Below are positions 1 to 14,172 of a DNA stretch of 64,000 nt, piece after piece. Location: NCBI RefSeq assembly GCF_028389875.1, contig NC_084667.1, forward strand, positions 63,714,570 through 63,778,569, given 5' to 3'. This DNA is from Rhea pennata. Lineage: Eukaryota; Chordata; Aves; Rheiformes; Rheidae. Numbering within the stretch: position 1 is the first letter of the stretch; each line of letters opens with the position of its first letter. Made by a program: the position numbers and the translations under genes. The notes under the pieces were generated by a model. The model saw only the letters and a program-made list of their open reading frames with translations. It was not told where the DNA came from and ran no database searches.

Positions 1-727
1 GATTTGCAGGGTTAGACCCACGCTTATGGTTGTAGAGTAGCCACAAGGTTTCAATACCTCCTGCTGCTCGGAGAAGCACGTCGCTGGGCCAGTGCCTCAG
101 TGCTTGCCTCATCGGGTTCCCTCTGCTCTGAATACCAGGCCAGGCTTTCTTCCAACACAAAACCTGGCTGCAAAGAACTGTTTTTTGGGAAAAATAGCAC
201 CAGGGAGCTGTTTGGATGTGTCAGCAGCGGAACAGGCCTCCTCCGAGATGGTGGCCTGGGTCCTCTGCTCCACAGCGGGGACGGGATGGCCAATGCCTGC
301 CTGAAACAACACTCTCATTTGTAGCACCAAGCCCTGAACGCCTGTGAGCATTAAATGCTACTGAGATAACGTCCAGCCTTGAAACGTCCGATGGGATGTT
401 GCCCACATAAAGGGATGCAGAGAGCACAGAGTCAGGAAACCCCAGTGAAAAGCTCAGCTGGGACCGCGGTGGCCCAGAGGGATTGGGTTGGACAAGTGGT
501 GGGGTCACCTGAGCAGATCAGCTCTACTAAAAAATACCGAACACGAGTCACTGCGCCTCCTGCTCCCTCATGTCCCCTACAGCAATCCTGGGGAGGAAAT
601 CTATGCAAAAATGTTTTTGCAGGTGGGATATAGCCCCTTTCGTCTAGCAGAGACACAGTGTTCCCCCAGCATCCACAGGCCTGTTGAATGCTGAGTGGAG
701 AAAGCTGGATGCATTTGTGTGCGTGTA

Positions 728-763
728 CACCACACACATACACACACACACACACACACACAG
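728..763. repeat. CA microsatellite
   Basis: An imperfect CA run of about 36 bp, perfect from 740 to 762. Confidence 0.9.
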
Positions 764-1459
764 ACGAGTTATTTGGGTGACAGTCATGAGTAACCGTGTC
801 CGCTAGCTCTGCCCAGGGCCCATGTACCTTGCAGTGGCCTGCCTTCACCAGGGTGGATGTTTCTGGCGAAGCCCATGTGAAATGAAAATGCCTATAATTT
901 TCTGAAATTCCTTAATCCTGCTTATTTTCTCCCTTTCCCCAAGAGATCAGAAGCCACAGTGGTCTCCTTGAGCCCACCCACTAATTGCAGGACATGAGCT
1001 CAAGCAGCTGCAAGACAGAAACAGGATCAAGGGACCAAACACAACTAACCAGCACAGCTCGCGTTTGGGACCGGTCCGGTCGCAGCTGACTGCCTGAACG
1101 CAGCTCTGGAATAGCTTGGCAGGAACTTGCCAGCCAAATCAAAGAACGACGGAGGGAAAAGCTCTTTTTTGCCTTCGTCCTGCAGCAATCCTCGCTTCCC
1201 ACAGGCGACCAACCGGCTACCGCCCGAGAGCAGCACATCCCAGTCCTGCTGGTCTGTCTCCCACTGGGATGCTCCAGTCGGACTCTGTCTTCACTGTTTG
1301 GATTCTAGTTTTCTCAACACTTGACCGGATTATCTCTGAAATTTGCTTGAAAAGGCCAAGGCCTTTGGCGACGTTGGGGAGGAGGGGGGTTTCAGCAGCA
1401 GGCTGGCATTCAGCAGAAAATCCTCTCTCCAGAGGATGCAGAGCCCTGAGGAAGCCAGG

Positions 1460-1461
<2 letters not shown>

Positions 1462-1504
<43 letters not shown>
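1462..1504 (+). repeat. A43 homopolymer
   Basis: Forty-three consecutive adenines. No AATAAA stands just upstream and I recognise no retrotransposed gene before it, so it may be a simple homopolymer. Confidence 0.9.
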
Positions 1505-1507
<3 letters not shown>

Positions 1508-1852
1508 TAAATTCACAGGGCTGTTATATGACGGGAACTGAGGTTATGATTTATCTCTCACTATATTCTTAGCAGACACAGCTGGAAATATTGGTAGCCA
1601 GATCCTTGCGTGAATTAGTATAGCTAACAGAAGTCCCCCCCCGCCCCATGTTCGGATTCACAGATTTACACCAACTCACATTCCTCCCCAAAACTGCCCC
1701 GATTTGTGCCTGCTGGTGGTTGTGCTCTCGCTGCCTGGGCTGCCTTGATTTCCTGCACTGCTCTTCTCACCCTGTCACCCTGCTTTCTGCATTTGCGCCC
1801 ACCGGGCGCGTTCAGCCTCTCGCACCGGCTCGTCCCGCCGCAGCTGGCCCTG

Positions 1853-1881
1853 CGTGAGCGTGAGTGTGAGTGTGAGTGTGC
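1853..1881. repeat. GTGAGT hexanucleotide repeat
   Basis: About four and a half units of GTGAGT/GTGAGC lie in a CpG-rich patch at 1800-2160. Confidence 0.85.
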
Positions 1882-4800
1882 GAAAGCGGCTCCGTGGGAG
1901 GACAGCAGTGGCGGCGGGGCCGCCGCAGGCGCCCGTAGCCGGGGCTGCAGTGCCACCTGCTGTCACCGCTGCCCTTTGCCGGGGCACCCCGCAGCCCGGC
2001 TCCTGGGGGTCCCCCCGCCCCGGCCTGGGCTCCGAGGCCGCGCTCAGGGTGCTACGGAGCAGCGCAGAACTGCCCACGGGAGATGGTGCGTGTTCAGTTC
2101 GCTCCCCTGGGTCGCCCGTCGTCACCGGGTCACCGTCGTCGCCATTAACCTTGCAGCTCGGTGGGTAGTGGCTTCGCCCTGCAGAAAAGCCTAAAGGAAA
2201 AACATCATTTCCTGCATGGATGCTGAGAAAAAAATGTACATTAAAAAAAAAAAAAAAGGCGGGGGGGGGGGGTTGATTTTACCTGCTGAAAATTAGGTAG
2301 CAAAAGTGGGCTGCTGCGGTCCTCGCCGGGCTGGTGTCTCTGCTCAACCAGCCCGGTATTGCCGCCATGCCAAACCAGCACGCAGCTCGCTTTGCCAGCA
2401 CGTGGCCTCCTTGTCTTCTCCTTCACACCGATACCTTTTATTTTTATTGTCTGATTTCTCCTGTCTTTAGAGCTCACCATTGCTTTCAGTCAGGAACCCT
2501 GGTGAGATCCGGCAGCAGGGAAGCAGAGGTCCAGCCCGGCAGAGCTCCTCTTGGAGGCAAGAGGTGGCTGAAGCGTCCTCTCCTCTTTCAGAGGAGCCTG
2601 CGTAACCAGCGCATTCACGTTCTCCCTGCAGCCCCCAGGAGATGCCACCATCCTGACACCTTGGAGACCCACCATAGGTGCTCTTTGGCTGAGGACACTG
2701 CTTAAGGGTTTTGATTTTCCAGGGGTTTCATCTCTTGCAGCATATAAATGCCAGTGGGAGCAAACGGGCTTTTGCAGAGCCCCGTGGCCCTGGGACGATT
2801 CCCAGGATAACTGAGATTTGCCTCCAGCCAGGACATCACGGTTTCGGGGCAGAGGAGGAGCAGAAGGGCGCGAGAGCCCCATGGGGCCGAGCCGGGGCCG
2901 CCGGGAGACGCCGGCTCTGCCCGGGGGGCTGAGCCTTGAGGGTGCCACGTGGCTCGCTGGGCCCCTGAAATATCCCCGTCCCTCCGTCCCGATGTTGTTC
3001 TTTCACTTTATTTTTAGTTCCGCTGCTCCCGTTAGCTCGTTTCTGTTTGTTTTCGGTTCATATTATTCCTGGCTTAGCCCAGTGTTTTGGTTTCCCTCCT
3101 CAGCCCTCGCCCGGATGTTTATTCTCCCTGCTCGTTTCTCTGCTTTCCCGAGGTGCCTCCCGGTCTGTAGCTGGGCAGAGGTCTGGGGCCGGCCTGGGCA
3201 CCAGCCCTCGCCCAGCTGGGCTGACACCAGGAGATGGAGCTGGCCCTAGGAAGGAGAAGATCTGGGCTTTGCAGCCTGTTTTTCAGCCTGCTGCCTTTCC
3301 TACGTGGACATTTCAGTGCTTGCCGGGGCTCCGCACAGCCCTCTCCCCAGTCTTTGCAGCTGGGATGCAGCATGGTTCCCTTATATCCCTATATTCCTGC
3401 GGGTCTATTTGACTCGTGCCTTGGGATGTCCTGCAAACCAGGCTTTGCCGCTCCGCACTTCCACCTGCTAAAACCTGGGAAACGCGCCTCACTTCAGGAC
3501 AGGCAGACATGCTCAAGGCATGCTTCCCTCCCTCCAGGCTTCCTGCTCTCCCACCACGCCTGGCGCTCGACTGGCCCTGCGGAGACCTTCGGCGCATTTT
3601 CCCTGTCCCACTCCTTTGGAAATGGAGCTGTTTCTCTCCAGCTTCTCCGGGGCTCTGGTTAAGACACATCCCCGCAGAGCAGACGGGAAGAGCCACCGCA
3701 CGGTTTCAAGAGCGCGGACCCGATCAAGGGCGTCCCCGTACCCAGCTGACCCTTTTGCATCAGAATATTATTATTTCGGGACAGCAAAATTCAGTTTACC
3801 CGACACCCAAAACCGTCAGCATCCGGAAAGCAAGACAAAAAAAGCACTTCAGCTCACCAAAAAGCAGCAAAACTTAGCGTTTTTGAGCCGGTTTGCTGCC
3901 AGCGCCCAGCTGCTCGTGGGTCTTCTTGCGAGCTGCAGCCCGGGCGCCGCGAGTGTCGATCCTCCACGGGCGCTGGGCTGCTGCAGCCGGCTCCCGGGCA
4001 CGCAGGTCAGCGAGGGAGCCGGGCGGTGAGGGACCGTCACCCCAGCACCAGAGGAAATGTGAACGCTTCACTTCGTGGGTGCTAAATCACGTCCCTGGAA
4101 AGCGTGGAGAGAAATCTGAGATTTCTGAGTGCGTGTTTTTTTTCCAAATTTTTCATTGCACAAGCAAGACTGATGTTTTCTTGCTTACTCACTGCTTGGC
4201 ATGAAAGCGAATACTGAAAAATCCCAGGAAAAATTGCATTCATGTGCCAACAGGGAGAAACGTGGGTCATTTGTGATCGGAGCCTCTGCAAAATGAAGTT
4301 AGGTTATAGATTGGTGCTACCTCAGCTGTGGCTCCAAAAAAGAAAGGAATACTTGGATCCCTCACCGGTAAGGACGCTGCTGACGAGCGTGGAATACGGT
4401 TTGTGGAAGGGACATTGCTGCATTACGCCATGCGTGCAGCTCCCCTGCCCAGCCCGCTCCAAACAGCATGATCCATGGGAACCTCAAACAAATCCATGAT
4501 TTCTGCTGCCCTGGGCTGCCCACGGCGTAGCACAGACAGGGCCCAGCTCCCGCTCGGAGCAGGTTGCTCCTGCGCAAACCCCTTCTCCGGACAAACTGCG
4601 CAGGTGCTGGCGGTGGCCACGGTGGATCCGTGTGCTCTGCACCAATTTCCAGCCTGGAGAATTTAAAGAGCCTAGGGGAAAATCAGCTCTGTTTGCTAGG
4701 TGCTCTGCAGATACCGAGCAGGAATTTGTCCCTGCTCCAGAGCATCTGCAGAGACAACACAGGAAAGCTCTGGGAGTGGCGCGGGGGGCATGAGGGTTTC

Positions 4801-7800
4801 CTGAGCCATCCCTGGTGTGGAGCCGATTCCCGAAGCCTTCGTTCTCCTTTCCCCTGGGAGGTGGCTCGGGAACACGGACGGGGCAGGAGCAGAGTGGTGG
4901 GTGGCTCGTGCGCTGTCACGACGGAGGAAGAGCCCTGTGGGTGCTGCAGGAGGAGCTGGGCCCCTGCGGAGGCAGCGGCTGGCTCTCCGGCCGGGATTTC
5001 CCAGGAGGGCACTGACGTTATCCCTTCCCAGGGGTCGCAGCCAGCACGGTAACACTGTGGGCATCTGCGTTCCTGCATTTCTCGGGCAGCCCTCCTGCCC
5101 TGGAGGATCTGCCTGGCGAGTTCCCCGCTGCCAGTACTGCCAGCTGCAGCAGCACTTGCTCACTGCAAAGAAATGATTTTAATTACTGGGGATTTTGGCA
5201 GACAAAAGTCTGCCAAACTTTGGGAAGCCAAACTTGCCTTCTGATACTTCCAGGATGGAGTTTGTGCTTCTGACTTTTCATCGAGGCAGGGAGACGCCCA
5301 GGTGGTTTCAGTGAGGCCAGTGCCAGCACAAGGACACGATGCCTGTACAGATGTGCTGGGGGGGGGGTGACACAGGGTGTCCCTTAACGCAGTGTCCAAG
5401 CAAGGACAGCCCTGCAGCACCTGTCATCACTGCTGGCCCATACTTGCTCCTACGTTGTTCCCTTCCCACTGCCCTGCTGAGGATGGATGGTCTGCAGACT
5501 GGGGTGGACTGGGACCAACTGGGGCAGCGTCACTCAGGGCTCCACTTAATTCCACCCTTGGGGGATAGTTACACTCTTTGGAGCCAGCCACCCCCTCTCG
5601 GCACCTACAGAGGGGACGCTGCTCTGGGAAGGAGGCAGGTGGGAGGGAACATAATTCCCCATATCTCTGACAAAGCCATCTTTGACAGATGAGCTCTGAC
5701 CTACTTTGCTGTTGAGCCAGATGTTTAAATTCATGAAGGCAGACACATTTCCATCAGGCTCGAGAAGGAACGTTACATTACCGCCCGTCTACACCGTCTC
5801 TTGGGCACAGGAGCTGGATTTCCTACAAAAATATAGTTTGTGGTTCAGTCTAAAGGTTTTTAAAGGGAAAGAAAACATGAGAACATGCTATACCTTTTAA
5901 AATGCTATCCCATTGGCATAGGACAAGGGGAGTTCAGTGATAATGTTGACAACAAGCTATAAGCTTGAGAGGAAGAGGCAGTTAGATATAGGAACACACA
6001 CCAAAAAAAGAAATCGTTTTGTATTTACCTTCTTATTTATTTCCAAATTTTGAAGATGCTTATTCATAGGCCATTCTCTCCAGGTTAAAGATAACCTTAA
6101 GATGCTTGCATTGGGTATGAAAGGAGAAGATGCATATATAAGTCGAAAAATGTAAGAGCTGCATGTCAGCAGGGTATACGGGCTTATGCCAAGATATTCT
6201 AAAAGATTTAAGACATAGATTGTACAAGTTTTGTAAACTGGGCGATGTGTGACACTATGTGGTGGTTGGGAAAAGCTCTGCCTGTCTTTCAGAGAAATGA
6301 CATTCAGAAATGCACCCGCCTGGCAGCCTAGCCAAAATATTTCTGTGTTGGAGACACCAAGGCACGAGCTCGGCTAACCAGTGGAGTAGGGAAACAGCCT
6401 GTTGCTCCAGCCTACTGGAGAAGACATTTCCAGTGCATCCAAGCACCCGTCATTACACCTGACTCCCTGAGTAGTTCATGTTTCTAAACCAAAGAGTGTT
6501 TAGATGTAAAACGTAGGAACAGCCCTGGAATAAGGATGGGCTCACAGGTTGCCCAGTTCTGGGTAAGTGCCCTAGGCTATAAGGCCATGCGTCTTCTTGC
6601 TTGCTGGCCTGATGATTCTTGACTTAGCCATTGTCCAGGCCCAACAGGAGGGCAGAGGTTCCCCTCCTACGCTCCAGTGACTCCAGTGTCCTCCAGGACC
6701 TTGTGGCCTGGTGGCAAAGATGCTCTCATGGGAGAAATGCATCTAAAGCTATTAAGATTACTACAGGTACAAGTACCAGCAATTCCCCTTCCCTGGGTGA
6801 TCTTTCACAATCAGAAAACATCAACAACTGCATTTTATGAGGACACTGGTCCTGTCCATATATTAAAATGCTTTGGGCATGCCTGCTGATCTGGGTCCTG
6901 TAGGTGAGTTACCCGATTACCTTTCTCCCATGGGACAGGACTTGGACTGCAGGTCATTGCTGAGCTGCTCAGATCAGGCCATGTGGATTTGCACAGAAGT
7001 GCAAATATGTAGGATTTTCTGCTCCAAAAGAGCAGAAAGACAAGTTCTGGCCTCGCTGAGGTTAAGTGGCTGCTGAATATAAAAGGGTTTGTGTTGCAGG
7101 TTTGGATTGAAATGCTTAAGGTTTATTCAAGGTTTACTCCAGGTCACTCAGTCCTTTTGAGAGCAGCTGATCTTCTCGCCGTACGGCTTGCAACAAGAGG
7201 AACAAAGCGTACAAGCAACAGAAGCCAGAACACTTACGTGCCTGACAGCTGATCTATTTTTTCCCAAGTGTATCTGTTGATCTAATACAAGCCTCACAAT
7301 CCTCACCTTGCTGCTTTTCACCACGGCTACGATAACGCAGCCAACTGCAGCCTCCAGCAGATCAGTCTGCACTCCACTCGCACCACCACTAGGCTGGGAT
7401 AACCCTCTTCTTTCCAACGCAACTTTTCTGTCCCTGATTGAGCCTAAATGGGATCAGCTGCATCTAACCCCTTCTCATTTTCCCCTCGGCCATCAGCATT
7501 CCTGCCTGCTCTGCTCCTAGGGTGGCACCTGCACCAGCAGCATGGTGAGATTTCCACAAGGTGGCATCAAAAGACCTGGGCTCTCCTTGGGAGAGCTCTT
7601 TCCGCGCAGGATTTAGGACTCTCCTCCGATGATTTTAGTATTAGCTGCAGCCCAAGTCTTGTCTGGGGAGAGGAAAGGCTCCATGGCCATGTTTTTTGTC
7701 AGCCCACAGAGAACATAGGGATGTGTGTGTGCCGGGGTGACTGCTGTTACCGAAAAGGTTGAGAGGAAACCACCCCGTGTCTTGTCCTCAGTCCAAGGAA

Positions 7801-8852
7801 TCTAGGTAGATGTAGACTTGCCCTTTCACAGGGCAGAAAAAACAGAGAGGAACCTTGTGGCTCTGACACCAGAGACTGGGGACAAAGAACAAAACCTTTT
7901 TGGCCCAAGAGGCCTAACTTGTTGTATGCTAGCACTGCCCCATATTTCCATTCTGCAGGCTAGGAGATGAGATGTCCTAGCCCTTCCCTGCAAACATAGT
8001 CCCCAGGATTTCCCTCAATATGATAGCACTCTAGCAGGAGCAAAGGTCCGAAACACCACCACTGTCCACAGGCGTAAGCACAGAGATGCTACCCTGCATC
8101 GTGTGCACGGCTGCTAGTGGTCCTGGCAAGGTGTTTGCTGGCTGTTGGCGGTGTTCGCCAGAGCTGCCCAGGCTGCGCTCTGTGCCCCTGCTAAGCCAAG
8201 CTTTGCAGGCCCCAAACTCAGTCCCAGAAAGCTTCACAGCTGGGCTGAGTTAGCACTGAATTGGTGATGGTTTCGGCACCAAGCTGAGAAGTGTTGCAAA
8301 AGGATGGGATAAGACACCCAGGTAAGCATATTTTTGAGGTGTGGGTGAAAAGAAACGATGGCTTTGTGGTCTGCCGAGGGTTTGGACTGTTGTGGTGAGA
8401 GGCAAACCCCAGCATGACTGTGGAGCAATCGCAGCTCCTGCTGCAACTGCAAGTCAAGCCAAAAAAAAAAGGACAAAAAGACAAGTCTGTGATCTTATGC
8501 ATTCCGGCGAAGGGGAAGAGGGAAATCTGTGAGAGCATGCGTCCATCTGCAAATATTCAAGGAACGGCGTAAAAGAAAATGATCAAGTGGCCGCAGAGCT
8601 GCAGCAGGCTCTAGCCAGGTGTAATGAAGCAGGATTTCACCGTGGCAATGCGAAGCATTGGGCTGAGCAGCCCCGCGCTGGCTGCGGGCGCTTACACGGC
8701 CCTTCCTTTCGGCGAGGAACTAAACGCCCTGGTAAAATACGGGTTAAAAACGGGGAGGGGGGAAGGCAGCGAGGGGACCCGCCGCTGGCCGGGCTCGCCG
8801 ACGTGCCTCCCGAGCTCTGCACACGGGGGAGCTCTTGCTCCGTGTCAGGGCC

Positions 8853-8963
8853 GCGGAGCCGGCGCGGAGCCGGCGCGGAGCCGGCGCGGAGCCGGCGCGG
8901 AGCCGGCGCGGAGCCGGCGCGGAGCCGGCGCGGAGCCGGCGCGGAGCCGGCGCGGAGCCGGCG
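8853..8963. repeat. GC-rich 11-bp minisatellite
   Basis: About ten head-to-tail copies of the unit GCGGAGCCGGC are essentially perfect over about 111 bp. Each copy contains the palindrome GCCGGC and two CpGs. Because the unit is not a multiple of three, all frames stay open and long spurious reading frames cross it on both strands. Confidence 0.95.
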
Positions 8964-11900
8964 CTGCCGGGCGAGGTGGGGAAGGCGAGCGCAGAGCCCT
9001 GCCCAGAGCTCTGGTTCAGAGATACCTGAACCAAATATAACATAGGGGATATAATAATAATATAATTATATATAGGAGGCTGTAATAATAATAACATGAG
9101 ATTTGGGGGTTTAAGACACTTCCATTTTTAATCTGTCACAGCAGCTCCGTTTTCAGAGGGGCCGTGCACGCGTCCTCCCGAAGGCCGGCTTCTCGAGGCT
9201 CTGCAGTGGCAGCCCGCCGCTGCTCCGTCTCCACGTCCCGCTGCCCTTGCTGCGGCCAGCACCGCGACGTGCGCTTTTGGCTCCTTGCTCGCGCGTCACG
9301 CTTTCCCCGAGCCCGCGTGGCCTGGCCTTTGCTTCTCGCTGCCCCGCTCGGCAATCTAGCTTGTCCACTGTGCAGGCCCATCGAGGAGGCTGAGGAATCA
9401 ACCTCACCTTGAAATAGCCCCATCCAAAGCCTCTCTGAGCAGCCGGCTTTGTCAAGCAGAGATAAAACTGCCTTGCTGTAAGCTTTTATTTCCAAACCTT
9501 TAACGTTAGCGTTACCAGATAAACTTTTCTCTTTCTTTCCAAGCTAAGGAGAAATGCAATATCCATCCCATGCTGACTGCATCGCTGCCCTTCACCTGCA
9601 TGGCGATTTTCACTGCAGAGGGTCGCTGCAGCTCTGGAGCTGCGGTATTCCCTCGCGGAGCCTGTGCCAGTGGCGTGCATCGGTACCTGCCCGTTTCCTC
9701 ACGTTCATGGACTGGCTGCCCCGGGGAGCCAGCGGGGTGCAAGACCATGCTTACATGCTTTCCTGGCTTGGGGCTTGTAATTATTAATAATCGTTAATCT
9801 CTGCCTCAAGCAAGCCAGCTTGTAGACTGCATCTTGTTTAAGCTATTTAAGCTATTGTTTTGTTTGCTCCAATGGTCCATGGCCCAGCATTTTAGCACAA
9901 ATGGTCTACGAGTTATCAGCTGCATGTTGTTAATGTTGTATGGCAATGCCCACCAAGAAAGAACCAACAGAAATCTACTGCTCTTCAAAGAAAAGCCTCA
10001 CGTAACCCCTGACCAGATCCAAGCATTTCCAGCCTGCAGCCCAGCATATGAATATTGCAGATATAACATATCTTTGTATGGTATTTGTTAAATATTTAAG
10101 ATCAGAAAAGAGATTTTAGCCTAAATGTCTGCTTGAAGTTGCAGCATCAGAGACTTGCCAAATTATTGCTGAGAAACATAGATGAACATAGACTTGCTTC
10201 TGGATCCAGACTTCGTCCCATCAGACAAACTTTCCTGTCCTCTCTCTGACCAGCTTTCTGGCCAACACTCTCCCCTTCATTTTTGCTGTGAAAGCTGGGC
10301 AGGTGCTGGCCCAGGTCCCACGGCGGCCCGGACACTCTCCTTTCCAGCATGCCCACGGGCGGCGCTGCTCCATGGGGCTCAGCAGGAGAGTGACTTGGAT
10401 GCTTCTGGCTCCTCGGCACGCTGTGCTTGTGGAGGCAACGGTGGCCCAGTGTGGTGGCATTGGCAGCCTCGCTCCGTCTCCTGCTGAAGTTTCAGGTGCT
10501 AGCGTGTCTGCCAACACCTAGGGGGTTTTCACACACGCTTGGGAGCGGGAAAGAAAATAAATCTTCTCTGGCAATGTCATATGTTTTTGTCTTTCTCATC
10601 AACAAGCTTTGGGAAAATCCCACCCAGCACCCAGGCCTTGGTGCTGAGATTGCAGCTGAGCTCACAGTTGCTCCGCTCTGGGAGACTGGAGGAAGGACAA
10701 AGGCAACTCAAGCCACCTCTGCAGCCCTGTGACCTGGGGAAGGGTTGAACCTGGCTTCACTTGGCCCTCAGGCTCACTCCAGCTTGGCCACAGCCCCTCG
10801 GAGCAGCAGGGAAGAAGGGAAACCTCCATGGCATGGTGCCTTCCTGGCATTCGGAAGTGGAGTGTTTTCTTCCTGCAGTCACCTTTGGGCCTGGCAGTAA
10901 TCTCAAAGCATCTGCTCCAAATCATCCAGGATTATAGGAATTAGGGAAGAAGAAGAAAAAAAAGACCCCAACAATTAGAGGCCTCAGGTCCTTCAAGCAC
11001 AAATCCATTTAGCCTTAATCTCATGGGTGACAGGGCTGCTCCCCCTTTGCTCCCAAAAGGCAAAGGGACAGCCTTCTCTGGCTGGTTTCTGTGGGCTCCA
11101 GGACTGTTTCCTCTCCTCAGCCTGCATTTACCTGGCTCTGCTGTGGAGGTAGTGCAAGAGAGACCTGCTGATATTACCAAGAAAGGGTATGCTCAGCCTT
11201 TTCAGCAACAAGCCCCACGATGTCTTGGTAGCTTTCCGTGCAGATATCACACCTATCTTTTTAAGATCTTTACAAGCTATCTTTATTCAAAATACACATT
11301 CCCTTGTCCATGACCTTGCCAGCAATTCAATGAGGAAATGCTCCTCTAAGACAGAGCACAGAAAAGTAGAATATTTCTTTACAGTGGGGGAAAGAGACTG
11401 AAAAGTCATTGGGAGAATCTCTCCTTCCCTTTGCAAAGAACCCTTATTTCTTCAGTAGCTCTCCTCCAGCTAGTCAAATCTTTCCCTTGTAGTCCTAAAA
11501 CCCACAGAATTAAAATGCATCAAAATGCATCCATGGATTATGTCCAATGTGACTTATATACACCATGGGTAAGGTGCTTTAATCGTTGCTGGGTCCCTCT
11601 CATGCGTGGCTTTTGTCTGGGTTTACTCTTATATTTTGCACCAAGGAAACATCCATAAAGAAAACAAACAATGCTTTAATTTTTCACAATTGATACAAAA
11701 AAAAATAAAATTCAAGTGTTTATGATTTTTGTATGATTCTAAAAGATGAATGATCATTACAGCAGGAGATAACAACACTATTAGTTTGTTTTTATTTCTT
11801 GTGTGTAAAGCAAAAAGGGCAAAAATGCAGGGTTTTGGTCATGGGTTTGTCTTGGAAAAGCCTTAATTCATTGATATCCAGGTGTTTCGAGGTAGTCTGG

Positions 11901-12844
11901 TTAGGCCTGGCAGTCAGGGAATCATGCCAAGTAAACGGCAGAGGGAAGCAGTTATAGCTTAGCCTCCCGTTTGCAACCCACCAGCATCTAATAACTACGG
12001 CAGAGGCAGTGCCAGGGATGGCCATGATAGCACCATGCACCTCAGGTGCCTGTGGGCATCCCTCTGAGGGCTGCACAAAACCAAAAACACACCGAACTGA
12101 GCAAGGGTCATGAGAAGCCTCATTAAAATGCATCAAGAAGATCTAAGGAAAACTGTAAACAACTGAAATTTCAGCATAATCATTGTACAAGTGAGAAGAG
12201 CTAGTCTTGGCCACCGGGGCAGAAAGGGTGCTTTCTGGAGGGAGCTAGAAATACCTGTGGGATTTGCTGAAATTCAGGGGCACCAACACCATCCTGTGAA
12301 ATGCTGAGCTCCTTCAGCTCCTCTGTTCAGAGGGAAAGAGAAATCCCCGCAGTGTTTGTGTACTTAGAAACATCCATTCCACAAACTTGCCAAAGCCACA
12401 TTTAGCATCACATCGATGTATCTCCCAGCTTACAGGTTTCTGAGTTTGCTGACTTCTACTGAGAGCTTTGTTAATCTGGAGTCCCCTTGAGTAAAAGTCC
12501 ATGAACATCCATGAAATCTGGAAGTTTCACTTTGGGATATCAGGAGCCTCCGTTCGGATCAGATCAGTCCTGTACTGCATGAACAGCACCCACAGAAGGA
12601 TTCTCCCTGTGAGTGTTTTCAGGGTAAAAAAATTAGGTAGCTCTTTTTTCTAGGACTGGATCCTGAAATGTCTTTGAGGCAGAAACGAGAGGCAGAAATG
12701 TGACCACACAAACACCCGGGACAAGGAGATTCTCAGCATATTTTCTTAATGCCTGGCAGCACAAGCTCCTCTGGCATTACCACACAGAATCGCAAGGGTG
12801 GAAAGAGATTTCTCCATTGGCTCTGGTATGCATGCTGTTACAGA

Positions 12845-12990
12845 TTTTTTAAGGTCCAGCTAATTAAAGCCTTGATGGCTGCAATTGCATGTTTTTCTAT
12901 CAGGGCTCAATTTGATGGCCCCTAAAGTCAGCAAGAATCCTTCTGCAAATCTTAAGAGGATTTGAATCTGGTGTTAATAGGAACCTTTAC
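12845..12990. promoter_or_regulatory. Candidate conserved non-coding element
   Basis: This moderately AT-rich, non-repetitive stretch contains a homeodomain core TAATTA (within AGCTAATTAAAGCC, about 12859), an octamer-like AATTGCATG and a palindrome-rich TTTGATGGCCCC. It has the look of a developmental enhancer, but I cannot measure conservation here. Confidence 0.3.
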
Positions 12991-13385
12991 AAGTATATGC
13001 AAAAAAATATATCTGTTTCCATGTGTATATATATAGTGACATGCAAAGGGGTGATGTGAACAGCAAGTCTCAGTACCTGGAAGGGCAGGAGAATCTCAGG
13101 TGACTTATTCTTTACAAAGCACAGGAAATTGTTAAAAGTAGTACAGCTGGCAAACAAAAATCATGGTGCAGCACTGTTCAGAACAGACACTCTTTTGTCA
13201 CCCTGTCTTGCACAAGCGGGATACGACCCTGCAAAGCCCCTGAAACTTCTTGGCACAAACAGTCCTATAGATTCCAGCAAGGCTGCTTAGGAGACTAAGG
13301 GCTACTACTCACGGGAGTAACAGTTTGCAGGATCAGGGTTGCATATGGTGAAAGCTCAGTCCTGCTCCTGCAATGCAGGAGGCCA

Positions 13386-13449
13386 GAAAGAAAAGAAAAA
13401 AAGAACAAGAAAAAAAGGAAAAAGGAAAAGAAAAAAGAAAAAAAAAGGC
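13386..13449 (+). repeat. Purine-only (A/G) tract
   Basis: About 64 bp is nearly all A and G, with strand asymmetry typical of polypurine tracts that can form triplex DNA. Confidence 0.85.
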
Positions 13450-14172
13450 ACTTCTGGTGAAATAGTTAAAGCAACGGGGATTTACTAGAACAGTGTTACA
13501 TTGTCCATGCAGCTTGCTCCGTTTGCTGTTGCTAGCAATTCAGATATTGTCCAAGCTGTCCTGCTCATCAGTGCATGAACTCTGAAAACACTTAGCCACT
13601 ACCAGCTCTGTGCATTATTTCAGCTGGAAGAACCGTGGTAGGTAAAGTAACAATGATGGATCTAAACGATAATAAAGTCTCCCTGTTGAAAATTTAAAGT
13701 GCTATACAACTATTTTTAGTGACCTCTCCAGCTGAGATAATGCAGAAAGCTAACTAGATGTGAGCATCCATCTTAGCTGAATTGATTCTTACAGTTTGCA
13801 AACCAAGGTGAATTGTAGAAGGTTAATGTTTATGCTCCAATACAAGAGATACCAGCTGTATAAAAAGGTGTATACTGTGCATGTAAAGAAATAACCTATT
13901 AGATATCTAATGTGGATGCAATGTTTTCTTTCTTTGAGCACATTTATTTTGGTAATGGACATTTATTTTAGTAGGAATACTAAGGGCTCCCTCCCTTGTT
14001 TCCTCCTCCTTCTTCTCCCCGTGTATGTATATATATGTGTATGATGTGGGTAGGCATGACAGAAAGAGAAGATTTTTCTTTTTGATTCAGGAAAACAAAG
14101 ATTTCCCAGGTGGGGTCGTCTGATCTGGTGTTGAAGGAAGGCATTTACATTTGATTTTTCAAATAGAAAAGA

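Larger units (their letters stand above)
1..8600. other. Intergenic DNA, no supported gene
   Basis: Mixed GC-rich sequence without any reading frame I recognise. CpG-rich patches occur at 1,800-2,160 and 2,840-2,950. Simple repeats are listed separately. I see no interspersed element. Confidence 0.6.

Noticed and set aside
8587-9097. Several overlapping long reading frames on both strands with AEPARSRRGAG-type repeats
   Set aside because: They are translations of the 11-bp GC repeat, open in every frame; no family resemblance.
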